From Pseudoalteromonas sp. T1lg23B (GTDB taxonomy: Bacteria; Pseudomonadota; Gammaproteobacteria; Enterobacterales; Alteromonadaceae), in contig NZ_PQBZ01000013.1 of the NCBI RefSeq assembly GCF_002964665.1, positions 372,001-436,000 of the forward strand: 64,000 bases of DNA. The letters are read 5' to 3'. Positions 9,430 to 19,149 of this stretch are shown here, piece after piece. The stretch's first letter is position 1. Every line of letters begins with the position of its first letter. A model generated the notes under the pieces. That model was not told the DNA's origin and made no database searches. It saw nothing but the letters and a program-made list of their open reading frames with translations. Both the position numbers and the translations under genes were made by a program.

Positions 9430-9580
9430 AATCGAGCGTCCTTTTTTGTTTTTATGTGATACAAATCGTTGTTGATTTTCATTTGTAGCACTTTAAGCAA
9501 CGCTGTAGCAATATGTTTTAACTGGGTTTTGTGAGCAGTGTGGGGTGTTAGGGTGATTGTTAGGGTTAATAATTAACAAT

Positions 9581-9692
9581 GTTGGATGGCGTAGCTTCGC
9601 GCCTTATCCAACCTACAGGGCCATGTGGGGTTACACACTCAGGTTCTTTGTAGGTCGGCATAAGCGAAGCGCTATCCGACGTTTTAACCGTT
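9581..9692. repeat. REP/BIME-like repeat pair, copy 1
   Basis: Two imperfect palindromic units lie in opposite orientation. One is at 9581-9617 (GTTGGATGGCG...TTATCCAACCTACA). The other is at 9650-9692 (TGTAGGTCGGCATAAGCGAA...ATCCGACGTT). They are separated by a 33-bp linker. The architecture resembles enterobacterial BIMEs. Confidence 0.75.
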
Positions 9693-9803
9693 TACGCAAT
9701 AGTTGAAATCTAGGGGGGGAGATGCATTGCCATTTATCAACCTTTATTTTTAAAGGTGCGGCTAGTTACAAAATTATTTCTGGTGATGTTGTTTATATTA
9801 GAG

Positions 9804-9895
9804 TTTTATCCAACCTACAGGGCAATGTGGGGTTACACACTCAGATTCTTTAAAGTACTGCTGTAGGTCGGCATAAGCGAAGCGCCATCCGACGT
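9804..9895. repeat. REP/BIME-like repeat pair, copy 2
   Basis: This second copy of the same composite has the left unit truncated to its distal half (TTTTATCCAACCTACAGGG). The linker is nearly identical to copy 1 (CAATGTGGGGTTACACACTC). A complete right unit (TAGGTCGGCATAAGCGAAGC...ATCCGACGTT) follows at about 9862-9895. Confidence 0.72.
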
Positions 9896-9974
9896 TATAA
9901 CCTTAAGCTCTCTGGTTAGCCCTTGGGTAATTAGTTATAGTTACCAAAAAATAGTAGGCCAGTTTAAGAAAATA

Positions 9975-10448
9975 ATGTCTGCAGTTAGAGTTTATAAACC
10001 GAGTTTGGCGAGAAGAATAAAGTTTTGCATCGCAATTGCTATTGCTTGCGCTTTATCATTTTCCTTGTTTTTTCTTCAGCCAAAAGGAGCTCAAGTTGAA
10101 GCTAAAATTATGATTGCAAATGCTTTGTCTATTGTATTGCTTTTTTATTTCGCTTGGGGGATTTTTGACCTATTTAGACTCGCCAAAGGGAGATTAGAGG
10201 TCGATGAAAAGGCCATAAAATATGGTGCGAGTGACAGCCCCAACTCTATCCTTTGGGAGCAGGTAATAAGCGCAACCTATTATAATAATTTGCACATTTT
10301 AGAAGTTCGAGATACGGAAACCAATGCGCTTGAGCTTAAAAGAATAAAACTTTATGAGTATCAGGTCGATGGTGAAGCATTTTTAGAGACGTTGCGTTTT
10401 AATTCTGAAATTTATAAATTCCAATTAAATATAGATAACTGTCAGTGA
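9975..10448 (+). CDS. Small two-helix membrane protein, unknown function
   Basis: I do not recognise this gene. The 157-residue product has two hydrophobic helices (about residues 15-35 and 44-66), followed by about 90 polar residues rich in beta-strand pattern (DEKAIKYGASDSPNSILWEQ, then a conserved-looking tryptophan). The layout resembles small bacterial proteins with a PH-like or YcxB-like C-terminal domain facing the cytoplasm, but this is only a resemblance. The coding sequence is AT-richer than its neighbours. It sits between BIME-like repeats and 22 bp before another unknown gene, which suggests a small accessory insertion. Confidence 0.65.
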   Translation: MSAVRVYKPSLARRIKFCIAIAIACALSFSLFFLQPKGAQVEAKIMIANALSIVLLFYFAWGIFDLFRLAKGRLEVDEKAIKYGASDSPNSILWEQVISATYYNNLHILEVRDTETNALELKRIKLYEYQVDGEAFLETLRFNSEIYKFQLNIDNCQ

Positions 10449-10469
10449 AATACGCGTTAAAGGGAACTA

Positions 10470-10835
10470 ATGGCTAAAGCAGAAGTAACAAGGTTTATTG
10501 AGGAAATAAAAACGCGCTTTCCTGAAGTAACTGCTTTGATGAAAAAGCACGAATCATGGGCGTTCACATCTCTCATGGAAGAGTTCGCAAACTTAACAAC
10601 CACCAAGCTCAATACCGGTAACCTAGAAGATGCCCAGCGTTATCTTTTATACATGAGTGAAAAACTCAAAGTAGCCACACCCACTGAACATGAATACATT
10701 GATGTTTACTATGTTGAGCACCTATTTTGGCAAGGAACTCAGCAAGGAATAGCAAACGGTTGGCCGCTGTTACCAGAAAACCTGAAGGCACTATATTTAG
10801 ATTTCCATGGCAAACCGCCCAACGCGAAGCGCTAA
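10470..10835 (+). CDS. Small soluble protein, unknown function (possibly DUF7674-like)
   Basis: The 121-residue, mostly helical cytoplasmic protein lacks a signal peptide or membrane segment. AAGGGAAC upstream of ATG 10470 is a fair ribosome binding site, and the gene follows the small membrane protein by 21 bp, probably in one transcript. The pattern of helices ending in YYVEHLFWQG resembles short DUF7674-type proteins often seen in accessory loci, but this assignment is from memory and weak. No catalytic motif is evident. Confidence 0.6.
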   Translation: MAKAEVTRFIEEIKTRFPEVTALMKKHESWAFTSLMEEFANLTTTKLNTGNLEDAQRYLLYMSEKLKVATPTEHEYIDVYYVEHLFWQGTQQGIANGWPLLPENLKALYLDFHGKPPNAKR

Positions 10836-10897
10836 TACCTAGTAAGCTAATCAAAAGGCGTTATAGGCTTCTCCAACCTTCGAATGTTAATAGCGCG

Positions 10898-10930
10898 GTA
10901 GGTCGGCATAAGCGAAGCGCCATCCGACGT
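10898..10930 (+). repeat. REP-like unit, copy 3
   Basis: This single unit (GTAGGTCGGCATAAGCGAAG...CATCCGACGT) is nearly identical to the right-hand units at 9650 and 9862. Confidence 0.72.
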
Positions 10931-11128
10931 GTAAACCGTTTTATGTTGTGGGTACTGATTTGGGGATTTTTGCGTAATAAAGCTTTGAGCGTTAAGCGGA
11001 TTTTGGTATCGCTTTTTAGACGTTGGCACATGTGCATCTATTAGCAGCCCATTAATCACAGCCTACAAATCAGGCTAAGGCATAATTCCGGCTGTACGTT
11101 GACTTGTATGTGCGTTGTTGGTAATTGG

Positions 11129-11168
11129 CGTCGGATGGCGTGGCTTCGCCACTTATCCAACCTACCTA
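11129..11168 (-). repeat. REP-like unit, copy 4
   Basis: This unit has the opposite orientation (GTCGGATGGCGTGGCTTCGC, then TTATCCAACCTACC) and is comparable with the left unit at 9581. Together with copy 3 it brackets about 200 bp of noncoding sequence. Confidence 0.68.
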
Positions 11169-11183
11169 CCGCAGGAGAGCAGG

Positions 11184-11220
11184 CATAAAAAACGCGAGGG
11201 GAGGTGATCCACTCGCGTTT
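11184..11220 (-). terminator. Rho-independent terminator of gor
   Basis: On the minus strand, AACGCGAG and CTCGCGTT form an 8-9 bp stem (11190-11198 with 11212-11220), followed by a run of T (A-run at 11187-11192 on the plus strand). It lies 36 bp after the gor stop. Confidence 0.85.
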
Positions 11221-11255
11221 AGAATTTTTATTAAATTTCTTTAGTAATCAGTTTT

Positions 11256-12614
11256 TTATCTCATAGTAACGAATTCCTCTGACCCCGTTGGATGTATGGC
11301 GACCACTGCGTCAAAGTCTGCTTTGGTGGCGCCCATTTTCATGGCGACGCCGAAGCCTTGGATCATTTCATCGACCGCAAAGCCGATGCCGTGTAGGCCG
11401 ACAACGGTCTCTTCTTCACCTGCACATACTAGCTTCATTTTGCATGGTTGACGGTGTTGCGTTACTGCGGTGTACATGGCTGCGAAGGTTGAGGTGTACA
11501 CTTTTACGTTGTCTTCACCATATTTTTCAATCGCTTGTGGCTCGGTTAAGCCGATGGTGCCAATGGGCGGGTGGCTAAATACCACGGTCGGGACTAGGTT
11601 ATAGTCCATCTTGGCATCGGGTAGGTCTGGGTTGAATAGACGCTCAGCCAGCATACGTCCTGCTTTGACGGCAACAGGGGTCAGTTCAATACCACCTTCC
11701 ATAATGTCGCCCAGTGCATAAATACCTTTTACAGAGGTGTTTTGATATTCATCCACCTTAATAAAGCCGCGTTTGTTGGTTTGTACATCGGTTGCCTGTA
11801 GGTTGATAAGATCGGTGACAGGCTCACGGCCGATAGCCCAGATCACTTGATCAAAGGTATGGGATTGGCCGTTTTCAAGTTGCAATGTGACCGAGCCGTC
11901 TGCTTCTTTGGTTAACGCTTTGGGGGTGGCATGGGTGTGTAGCGTTGGGCCTTCTTTTTCCATCACTTCGGTGAGGGTTTCAACAATGATAGGGTCAAAG
12001 CTACGCAGTGGGGCGTGTTTACGTACAAATAAATGGGTTTCTGTGCCTAGGCTGTTTAACACCCCAGCCAGTTCAACGGCAATGTAACCTGCACCAATGA
12101 CGGCTACGCGGCGAGGCTGTTGGTTTAGCTCAAAGAAACCATTTGAATCTATGCCATGTTCGGCGCCGGGAATATCTGGAATAGAAGGACGACCGCCTAC
12201 GGCAATGCTGATATGATCGGCCGTATAATGTTCACCGTTCACTTCAACGGTATGATTATCAACAAATTTAGCAAAGCCGTTGATCACGGTAACGCCATTT
12301 TTGGCAAGATAGCCTTCATACCCTTTATGGATGCGGCCAATATATTCTTCGCGGCTTTTTACCAATTGCGCCCAATCAAAGTTTTTTAGCTCAACATCAA
12401 AACCATAATCTGGTGCGTACAGCTTAATGGCTTCGGCGATTTGTGCGCCGTGCCACATAACCTTTTTAGGTACGCAGCCGACATTTACACAGGTGCCACC
12501 CATATGTTTTGCTTCAATGAGTGCCACTTTAGCGCCGCGCATTGCTGCACGGTTAGCTGATGCAATACCACCACTACCGCCACCAATGGCAATATAATCA
12601 AAATGTTGAGCCAT
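11256..12614 (-). CDS. gor: Glutathione-disulfide reductase
   Basis: This NADPH-dependent flavoenzyme keeps glutathione reduced in the cytoplasm. The FAD-binding [14 protein letters not shown] is at residues 11-24, the redox disulfide [12 protein letters not shown] has C42 and C47, the NADPH-binding motif is [14 protein letters not shown], and a GDI FAD motif is in [11 protein letters not shown]. The C-terminal [12 protein letters not shown] supplies the catalytic base His441 to the partner subunit. The length of 452 residues is standard. The segment [13 protein letters not shown] after the second Rossmann motif holds the arginines that select NADPH, as known for the family. It is transcribed alone and ends at a clear terminator. 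Confidence 0.97.
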   Translation of the reverse strand: MAQHFDYIAIGGGSGGIASANRAAMRGAKVALIEAKHMGGTCVNVGCVPKKVMWHGAQIAEAIKLYAPDYGFDVELKNFDWAQLVKSREEYIGRIHKGYEGYLAKNGVTVINGFAKFVDNHTVEVNGEHYTADHISIAVGGRPSIPDIPGAEHGIDSNGFFELNQQPRRVAVIGAGYIAVELAGVLNSLGTETHLFVRKHAPLRSFDPIIVETLTEVMEKEGPTLHTHATPKALTKEADGSVTLQLENGQSHTFDQVIWAIGREPVTDLINLQATDVQTNKRGFIKVDEYQNTSVKGIYALGDIMEGGIELTPVAVKAGRMLAERLFNPDLPDAKMDYNLVPTVVFSHPPIGTIGLTEPQAIEKYGEDNVKVYTSTFAAMYTAVTQHRQPCKMKLVCAGEEETVVGLHGIGFAVDEMIQGFGVAMKMGATKADFDAVVAIHPTGSEEFVTMR

Positions 12615-12760
12615 AGCTTACCCTTTATTCTTAAAAAATTGTTCTACGCTTAGAGTATCAAGACCTCGAAACGCCAGAAAAAATAACAGTCTAACTTGTA
12701 ATTGCGGCATTTGCCCCAATTTCAACCCAATAACGCTTAAATAACGATAGAGAAAAGATT

Positions 12761-14806
12761 ATGAGCAACCCATTGATTGGGCTAGAAGGCCTACCCCCAT
12801 TTTCGAAGATTAAACCTCAGCACATAGTTCCCGCTCTAAAAGAGGCCATTGCACATTGTCGTGAAACGATTGATAACGTTCTAAAAAATGAGTCATTTAC
12901 GTGGCAAAACTTAGTGCAGCCACTGGAAGTGTCGGATGACAAACTGTCTCGCGTGTGGTCGCCAGTGTCACATCTACACTCGGTCGTAAATAGCGAAGAG
13001 TTACGCCAAGCTTACGATGAGTGTTTGCCATTAATTTCTGAGTATACGACCTATGTTGGGCAACATCAGGGGTTGTATCAAGCGTATAAATCACTTAAAG
13101 AGTCTGCTGAGTTTGCGCAATTAACCGTAGCGCAGCAAACCACGATAGACAACCAACTACGCGACTTTGAGTTGTCGGGCATTGGCTTAAGTGAAGACAA
13201 ACAAAAACGATTTGGAGAAATTAGCGCCAGATTGTCGGAGTTATCCGCCAAGTTTGGCAATAATGTTATGGATGCCACTCAGGCTTGGCAAAAACATATC
13301 ACAGATGAAGCGCAGTTAAGTGGCTTACCTGAATCCGCATTGGCGTTGGCCCAACACACCGCTGAGGCCAAAGGCCTAGAAGGCTGGGTATTTACGCTAG
13401 ATATTCCTTCGTATTTGCCAGTAATGACCTATGCCGATAACCGTGAACTACGTGAAGAAGCATATCGCGCGTTTGTTACTCGCGCCTCAGATCAAGGCCC
13501 CAATGCCAATGAGTTTGATAACTCAGAGATCATGTCAGAAGAGTTGGCGCTGCGTCATGAGCTTGCACAACTGCTCGGTTTTGAAAGTTACGCTCATGAA
13601 TCTTTAGCGACCAAAATGGCTGAATCACCAGAGCAAGTATTCGCCTTTTTAAATGACTTGGCTGACAAATCTAGACCACAGGCACAGGCAGAGTTGGCTG
13701 AACTGGTTGATTTTGCAAAACAGCAACACGGGATTGAGCAGCTTCAAGCGTGGGATTACGGCTATTACGGTGAAAAACTTAAACAGGCCAAGTACGCGAT
13801 TTCAGACGAGCTATTACGCCCGTACTTTCCTGCCAACAAGGTATTAAGCGGGTTGTTCACCACCGTCAATCGTTTGTTTGGGATCACGGTGACAGAGGTG
13901 AAAGAGTTTGATACCTATCATCCAGATGTACGATTCTTTGCGATTCATGACAAAGATGGTGAGCTGAGAGGTCATTTCTACCTAGACTTGTATGCCCGCG
14001 AGCATAAACGCGGTGGGGCATGGATGGGAGATTGTATTTGTCGTATGCGCCATGCTGATGGCAAGTTACAAACTCCAGTGGCCTTTTTAGTGTGTAACTT
14101 TAACAAAGCGGTCGGTGATAAGCCTGCGCTATTTACCCACAATGAAGTGACTACCTTATTCCATGAATTTGGTCACGGAATTCATCACATGTTGACGCAG
14201 GTTGACGCTACCGCGGTGTCTGGTATCAATGGGGTCGCGTGGGATGCGGTTGAATTACCGAGTCAGTTTTTAGAGAACTGGTGCTTTGAAGAAGAAGCCC
14301 TGAACTTTATCTCTGGTCACTATGAAACAGGTGAACCCCTGCCTAAAGAGTTATTAGACAAGTTATTGGCTGCGAAGAATTATCAATCGGCGATGCAGAT
14401 GTTACGTCAAATCGAGTTTAGTTTGTTTGATTTTCATATTCATGCCGATTACAAAGCGGACCAAACGTTCCAAATTCAAGCCATTTTGAATGCCGTAAGA
14501 GAAAAAACCGCGGTTATCAAAGCGCCAGAATTTAACCGTTTTCAACACAGCTTTAGTCACATTTTTGCGGGCGGCTATAGTGCGGGTTACTACTCGTATA
14601 AATGGGCGGAAGTCCTGTCGGCGGATGCGTTTTCTAAATTTGAAGAAGACGGTATTTTCAATGCGCAGACCGGCCGTTCGTTTATGGAAAACATCTTAGA
14701 AAAAGGCGGTTCAGAAGCGCCAATGGTGCTTTTCACACGCTTTAGAGGCAGAGAGCCACAGGTGGATGCCTTGTTAAGACACAGTGGTATTAACAGCGCC
14801 GCTTAA
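12761..14806 (+). CDS. prlC: Oligopeptidase A (M3 metallopeptidase)
   Basis: PrlC is a cytoplasmic zinc oligopeptidase that degrades signal peptides and other short peptides. The zinc site is HEFGH at residues 468-472 in TLFHEFGHGIHHML, with the downstream glutamate in the ELPSQFLENW segment. The 681 residues match the E. coli protein, including the N-terminal PLIGLEGLPPFSKIKPQHI and the C-terminal ILEKGGSEAPMVLFTRFRGR. In Enterobacteria rsmJ lies directly downstream of prlC; here rsmJ is also nearby, but a receiver protein gene is inserted between them. A terminator follows. Confidence 0.97.
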   Translation: MSNPLIGLEGLPPFSKIKPQHIVPALKEAIAHCRETIDNVLKNESFTWQNLVQPLEVSDDKLSRVWSPVSHLHSVVNSEELRQAYDECLPLISEYTTYVGQHQGLYQAYKSLKESAEFAQLTVAQQTTIDNQLRDFELSGIGLSEDKQKRFGEISARLSELSAKFGNNVMDATQAWQKHITDEAQLSGLPESALALAQHTAEAKGLEGWVFTLDIPSYLPVMTYADNRELREEAYRAFVTRASDQGPNANEFDNSEIMSEELALRHELAQLLGFESYAHESLATKMAESPEQVFAFLNDLADKSRPQAQAELAELVDFAKQQHGIEQLQAWDYGYYGEKLKQAKYAISDELLRPYFPANKVLSGLFTTVNRLFGITVTEVKEFDTYHPDVRFFAIHDKDGELRGHFYLDLYAREHKRGGAWMGDCICRMRHADGKLQTPVAFLVCNFNKAVGDKPALFTHNEVTTLFHEFGHGIHHMLTQVDATAVSGINGVAWDAVELPSQFLENWCFEEEALNFISGHYETGEPLPKELLDKLLAAKNYQSAMQMLRQIEFSLFDFHIHADYKADQTFQIQAILNAVREKTAVIKAPEFNRFQHSFSHIFAGGYSAGYYSYKWAEVLSADAFSKFEEDGIFNAQTGRSFMENILEKGGSEAPMVLFTRFRGREPQVDALLRHSGINSAA

Positions 14807-14835
14807 GCTAACTGCTAAACGGTCAATGATAAAAT

Positions 14836-14866
14836 AGGGCACTTTCGGGTGCCTTTGTTTTTTTGT
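14836..14866 (+). terminator. Rho-independent terminator of prlC
   Basis: The stem GGCAC/GTGCC (14838-14842 with 14849-14853) is extended by flanking pairs and followed by TTTGTTTTTTT. Confidence 0.82.
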
Positions 14867-14929
14867 CGTTCGCAAAATTGCTATCTAGGTCTATGCTTTT
14901 TAAAGAATAGAGCTAATTAGGGCAGCAAA

Positions 14930-16078
14930 ATGAGCAAACTAGTATTAGCGATTGACGATGATAAGTTAGCGCATTGCATCATTGAAGACGCGCTCGCTTC
15001 ATCTTGTCAGTTACTACATGCTAAAAGTGGTGAAGAAGGCATTCGCCTCGCGCAAAAATACCAACCGGATATTATTCTGTTAGATGTTGAAATGCCCGGT
15101 ATGAATGGCTATGAAACCTGTGAAAAGCTTAAGCAATGTGAACAAACCGCAGACACGCCAGTGATGTTTTTATCGTCAAAGGGAGACATATCTGAGCGTA
15201 TGCGCGGTTACAATTCCGGTGCAGCAGATTACATCGTCAAACCTTTTGCTTCCCCAGAGCTACTCGCCAGAATTCAAGTGCTCGATACCTATCGCCAACA
15301 ATCAATGCAGCTCAAACAAGATATACAGCGCGCGCAAGTTACCGCTGAAATAGCCATGACGGATTCTGGTGATATGGGACGGATCATGCGTTATGTAGGG
15401 CAGTCATATCATGCTCATGATTTAACCTCGCTCAGCGAGTATTTTTTTGAGTTTTTTATACCGCTTAAGCTCGATGTGGCAGTGGTGTTTTGGTATCACG
15501 GCAGTGAAGTATTTTTTTCACAAAATGGAACGATTCAGCCCATTGAGCAAGAGCTGTTAGAAAAACACCGTGACAGCAACCGTTTTGTCGATTTTGGCTG
15601 TCGTACCATTATCAATTACCCCAAAGTATCGTTATTAGTAAAAAACATGCCTATTGAAGATGCGGCAATGTATGGTCGGTATAAAGACCTTTTGCCACAT
15701 ATTTTAGAAGCAACCAACGCCAAAATTAAAGACATGGAGATAAGCGAAGACGCATTGAACAAGGTCGAGCGAATAGGCTTGATGTTTGAGGAACTGAGTG
15801 AGCAGTTGTATGGTATGGATGAACTTCATAGCCTCAAAGTTGCTGAGTTCTTTGAGTTGGCAAAGCAAATTAAAACCAAGCTGCCAAGTGAACAGGCTGA
15901 GACACTAGATAAAATGCATGAGCATTTTGCATTTTTGGATGATGAACTGACAGTGATCAAATCCAAGCTCAATGAAGTGGGTCAAGTGCGCTACCAGCTG
16001 ATCGAAAGTCTTAATCAAATTGCCAAACCGTGGGGTGAGGAAGATATCGCGTCTCAGGCCGACATTGAACTGTTCTAG
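14930..16078 (+). CDS. Response regulator with unrecognised C-terminal output region
   Basis: Residues 1-120 form a CheY-like receiver: acidic cluster IDDDK, phosphorylatable Asp52 in IILLDVEMPGMNGYE, the Ser of FLSSKG and the Lys of DYIVKPF. The remaining 260 residues match no output domain that I recognise (no HTH, GGDEF, EAL, HD-GYP or kinase motif). They contain a central mixed region with VAVVFWYHGSEVFFSQNGTI and a long helical, probably coiled-coil C-terminus. No histidine kinase is adjacent. ATG 14930 is preceded by GGGCAGCAAA, a weak ribosome binding site. It may act through protein-protein contacts, but that is inference. Confidence 0.8.
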   Translation: MSKLVLAIDDDKLAHCIIEDALASSCQLLHAKSGEEGIRLAQKYQPDIILLDVEMPGMNGYETCEKLKQCEQTADTPVMFLSSKGDISERMRGYNSGAADYIVKPFASPELLARIQVLDTYRQQSMQLKQDIQRAQVTAEIAMTDSGDMGRIMRYVGQSYHAHDLTSLSEYFFEFFIPLKLDVAVVFWYHGSEVFFSQNGTIQPIEQELLEKHRDSNRFVDFGCRTIINYPKVSLLVKNMPIEDAAMYGRYKDLLPHILEATNAKIKDMEISEDALNKVERIGLMFEELSEQLYGMDELHSLKVAEFFELAKQIKTKLPSEQAETLDKMHEHFAFLDDELTVIKSKLNEVGQVRYQLIESLNQIAKPWGEEDIASQADIELF

Positions 16079-16171
16079 GTGAGGCGACTTTTCTCTTAAC
16101 AACGTAATTTAGCGGTGTCGTGGCAATTATGCTTTAGGTATACTTAGCACTCTTGAACACAGGAGTTTGCA

Positions 16172-16942
16172 GTGCTTATTCATACCCCATTTGTTGAAAA
16201 CCGTCCTTATTTAACTGACCTAGAACAGCGCTTTGCGCTGGAGCAATGGGCTGAGCAGAGCACCAGCTTAGGCCAAGGTAATTTTAAACTGCTGTATGAC
16301 GAACAAGGTTTGCAACTGCTTAAAGCGGATGAGCCTAAGCTTGGGGCTGTGTTGGTTGACTTTGTGACAGGCGCAGCAGCGCATCGTCGCAAGTTCGGTG
16401 GTGGTAAAGGGCAGGCGATTGCCAAAGCCGTGGGTTTAAATAAAGGGGCCACCCCCCATGTACTGGATGCAACCGCTGGGTTGGGGCGAGATGCGTTTGT
16501 ATTGGCGGCATTAGGATGCAAAGTAACCCTGCATGAACGTCACCCTGTGGTTGCTGCACTGTTGTATGATGGCTTACAACGCGCTTATCAAGACGTGGAA
16601 ATTGGCAATTGGATGCAGCAAAATATGCAAATGGAGTTTGGCTCCAGCCATGATTTGCTCACCAGTACACAGTTGCAACCCGATGTAGTTTATCTTGATC
16701 CTATGTTTCCACATCGTGAAAAGTCAGCATTGGTGAAAAAAGAGATGAGAGTTTTTCAAGATCTCGTCGGTGCCGACGATGATGCCGATAATTTATTAGA
16801 ATTTGCCTACCAATTAGCGACTAAAAGGGTGGTGGTCAAACGCCCTGATTATGCACCTTTCTTAAATGATAAAACCCCTAGCATGCAAATAAAAACTAAG
16901 AAAAATAGATTTGATGTTTATGTAAAAGCAGCAATGAAATAG
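16172..16942 (+). CDS. rsmJ: 16S rRNA (guanine1516-N2)-methyltransferase RsmJ
   Basis: RsmJ (formerly YhiQ) methylates G1516 of 16S rRNA. The SAM-binding motif is [14 protein letters not shown] with the acidic strand [14 protein letters not shown], and the catalytic-type [18 protein letters not shown] is highly characteristic of the family. The C-terminus ends in [11 protein letters not shown]. The start is GTG 16172 behind AGGAG at 16161-16165. The 256 residues are normal. The gene is probably independent of the receiver gene 93 bp upstream. Confidence 0.95.
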   Translation: MLIHTPFVENRPYLTDLEQRFALEQWAEQSTSLGQGNFKLLYDEQGLQLLKADEPKLGAVLVDFVTGAAAHRRKFGGGKGQAIAKAVGLNKGATPHVLDATAGLGRDAFVLAALGCKVTLHERHPVVAALLYDGLQRAYQDVEIGNWMQQNMQMEFGSSHDLLTSTQLQPDVVYLDPMFPHREKSALVKKEMRVFQDLVGADDDADNLLEFAYQLATKRVVVKRPDYAPFLNDKTPSMQIKTKKNRFDVYVKAAMK

Positions 16943-17083
16943 CCGTATAGATATCTGTTGTTGATAAAATATACGCTAAAAGTATGGTTTTTATATCGCT
17001 TGTTTAATTTTTGGGTAATTTACATCAAATTGTCATAAAAGGGTAATACTGTACACGCGCTTAAATATTGAAGGGTTGTGGTT

Positions 17084-19015
17084 ATGCGTGTTTCGTCGTT
17101 TACTCGGTTATTGGCAATTTTGTTGGCATCAGCCAGTGTGTTTTTAGCTGCCGTATTGGTGTGGGCTTCTCAAGTGCTCAGCTCGCTCGATAGCCAAAAC
17201 ATGGCATACACCCAACTTAAAAATACCATCTTGATAGATTTAGAAGGTAGCATAGAGGATTACTTAGGATCAGGTGATGGCCAATATCTGAATCATGCTT
17301 CTGAGTTGATAGATAGGATCAAACAACAGCAACTTGGTGCACTGCCCGATGCCCTCAACGAGCGGATGGAAAACCAATTAGCGCAGCTTGATAAAGATAT
17401 TAACGGTAAGTATCGCGCATTAGGGAAATTATCAGGTAATGAAATGGCGCTGCTTGATAACGCTTTGCGACAAATGGCCGGCTCCGCTTCATCACTTATC
17501 AACTATACCCTCAAGGCTTCAGAGCACCCATTGGCTCCTCAATATCACGCCTTGGCATCAGATTATTATTCGCAGGTGAGCAACCTGAGTATTTATACCT
17601 ACCAGTTGGTTATGAGCTTTGATTTAGCCACCGAAAAAAACCTACAACAGAGCGTCTATCGACTTCAACAATTATCCGATGAGATCTCACGGTTAGAGAA
17701 CTTAGGGGTGATGTCTGAGGTTGATGAAGACGAGCTGTTTTTAGGTGCTGAGGCGGAAGATTTAGCAGAAGAAATCAAAGCAGAGCTAAACAGTTGGCCA
17801 AATCGTTTTGAAAGAGACTTACGCGCGACTCTCACACAGGCCAAAAAACGCCAATCGGGAATACGTGGCTTACGTGATGATATGAAAAAAGTTTCTAATG
17901 TTATGCTCGGCGCGGAGCAGCAGCTTAAACAGCAGCAAGATGTGTTATCGCAGCGCGTGGTTATTATCTTCGGCGTTGCCATTGGCTTGCTGGTGGTATT
18001 GGCGTTAGGGGTATATTTGGTACAGCGTAATCAAGTATTGCAACCGCTGCGTTATCTTCGTGATGGCTTTGCGGATTTGATCGAAAGTAATGAGTTAAAG
18101 ACCATTAAAAGTAAGAGTAAGAATACCGAGCTGGGTGAAATCGCAACTTACTTCAATCAGTTGATAGAACGACAACGAGGTGAAGCACAAGAGCGTGAGC
18201 AAATGCTCAATGTGATTAATGAGTTTATGCAACAAATGAGCGATCATTTAGCTAAGATCAGCACCCAGTCAGATACCACTTACACACGAGTTGAACAAAC
18301 GCAGAGCATGTTAGATCAAGTTAAAACACTGGGTAATGAAGCCAGCGACATCAACTCGCAAGTGTCTGATAATGCCAATCAAACTTTCAATGCGATGAGA
18401 CAAAGTGTTAACTTTGCTGATGCAATGCTCAACGCAAGCTCTAAAAATCAGCAACGAGTAGAAGAAGGGTTGGCGAGTTTGAATGAGCTCCTGAACGGGG
18501 TTGCGGATGTTGGAAAAGTGATTGAAATTATTCGTAATATTGCCGATCAAACCAACCTATTGGCACTGAATGCCGCGATTGAATCGGCACGCGCCGGTGA
18601 ACATGGCCGAGGCTTTGCGGTGGTGGCCGATGAAGTGCGCAAGCTGGCGCAACAAACGCAAGACTCCCTGACCGATATCAATTCACAGCTGACCATACTG
18701 GGCGACAACTCAAGCCGCGTTTCAACCCAGATCTCGGCATTAGCCGAAGACGCTGAGCTACAAACCCATCATGCACAAGAGTTGAAGAAAAATTCAGAAG
18801 GCGTGGCACAAAGTGCACAAACGGCTAATCAAGTGGCCACACACGCCATGGAAATCGCGCAACAGCAAAGTGGCTTGTTGGATAATTTCAGCGAGGAAAT
18901 GGATCAAATGAAGGCTCAAGTGAACAGTTCTAGTCAGCAGGTGTGTGACATTCAGGCACGTCTACAAGAGCAAATGCAGCAGATCAGACATAGCTTAGGG
19001 TTGGCGGCACACTAA
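17084..19015 (+). CDS. Methyl-accepting chemotaxis protein
   Basis: This membrane chemoreceptor has an N-terminal helix (about residues 5-27), a roughly 270-residue helical periplasmic sensor domain and a second helix (about 295-318). A HAMP-like linker follows, then a cytoplasmic signalling domain with the conserved hairpin tip [20 protein letters not shown] and [20 protein letters not shown]. The sensor half is rich in Gln and Leu and resembles helical-bundle sensors, so the ligand is unknown. ATG 17084 is chosen over GTG 17078 because AAGGG at 17071-17075 then sits 8 bp away. No che genes are adjacent. Confidence 0.93.
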   Translation: MRVSSFTRLLAILLASASVFLAAVLVWASQVLSSLDSQNMAYTQLKNTILIDLEGSIEDYLGSGDGQYLNHASELIDRIKQQQLGALPDALNERMENQLAQLDKDINGKYRALGKLSGNEMALLDNALRQMAGSASSLINYTLKASEHPLAPQYHALASDYYSQVSNLSIYTYQLVMSFDLATEKNLQQSVYRLQQLSDEISRLENLGVMSEVDEDELFLGAEAEDLAEEIKAELNSWPNRFERDLRATLTQAKKRQSGIRGLRDDMKKVSNVMLGAEQQLKQQQDVLSQRVVIIFGVAIGLLVVLALGVYLVQRNQVLQPLRYLRDGFADLIESNELKTIKSKSKNTELGEIATYFNQLIERQRGEAQEREQMLNVINEFMQQMSDHLAKISTQSDTTYTRVEQTQSMLDQVKTLGNEASDINSQVSDNANQTFNAMRQSVNFADAMLNASSKNQQRVEEGLASLNELLNGVADVGKVIEIIRNIADQTNLLALNAAIESARAGEHGRGFAVVADEVRKLAQQTQDSLTDINSQLTILGDNSSRVSTQISALAEDAELQTHHAQELKKNSEGVAQSAQTANQVATHAMEIAQQQSGLLDNFSEEMDQMKAQVNSSSQQVCDIQARLQEQMQQIRHSLGLAAH

Positions 19016-19064
19016 CAAGTGGACTAAATTAAAGCCACTGATAGCAACGGTAAGTGGCAAAAAA

Positions 19065-19096
19065 ACAAAGCAAAATCAGGATGTACTTTGCTTTGT
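19065..19096 (+). other. Inverted repeat after the chemoreceptor gene
   Basis: A perfect 10-bp inverted repeat (ACAAAGCAAA at 19065-19074 and TTTGCTTTGT at 19087-19096) has a 12-base loop. There is no T-run after it, so it is at best a weak terminator. Confidence 0.4.
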
Positions 19097-19149
19097 GTAT
19101 CGCTTAGCGCTAGATTAACGGTTAATGGATATGCATTAAGGAACCAGTC

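Larger units (their letters stand above)
9430..9974. other. Repeat-containing intergenic region
   Basis: This is 545 bp without a gene. It holds two BIME-like repeat pairs (listed separately) and AT-rich filler. The first part should contain the esterase promoter (minus strand). The promoter of the small membrane protein at 9975 probably lies after 9895. Confidence 0.5.
10836..11255. other. Intergenic region with repeats and gor terminator
   Basis: This is 420 bp between convergent genes. It contains two single repeat units (10898-10930 and 11129-11168) and the gor terminator. An open frame that crosses it (10727-11044, plus) overlaps the upstream gene and reads through a repeat, so it is not a gene. 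Confidence 0.5.

Noticed and set aside
10727..11044. A 105-codon plus-strand frame at the end of the unknown 121-residue gene
   Set aside because: It overlaps that gene in another frame and reads through a REP-like unit; it has no ribosome binding site.
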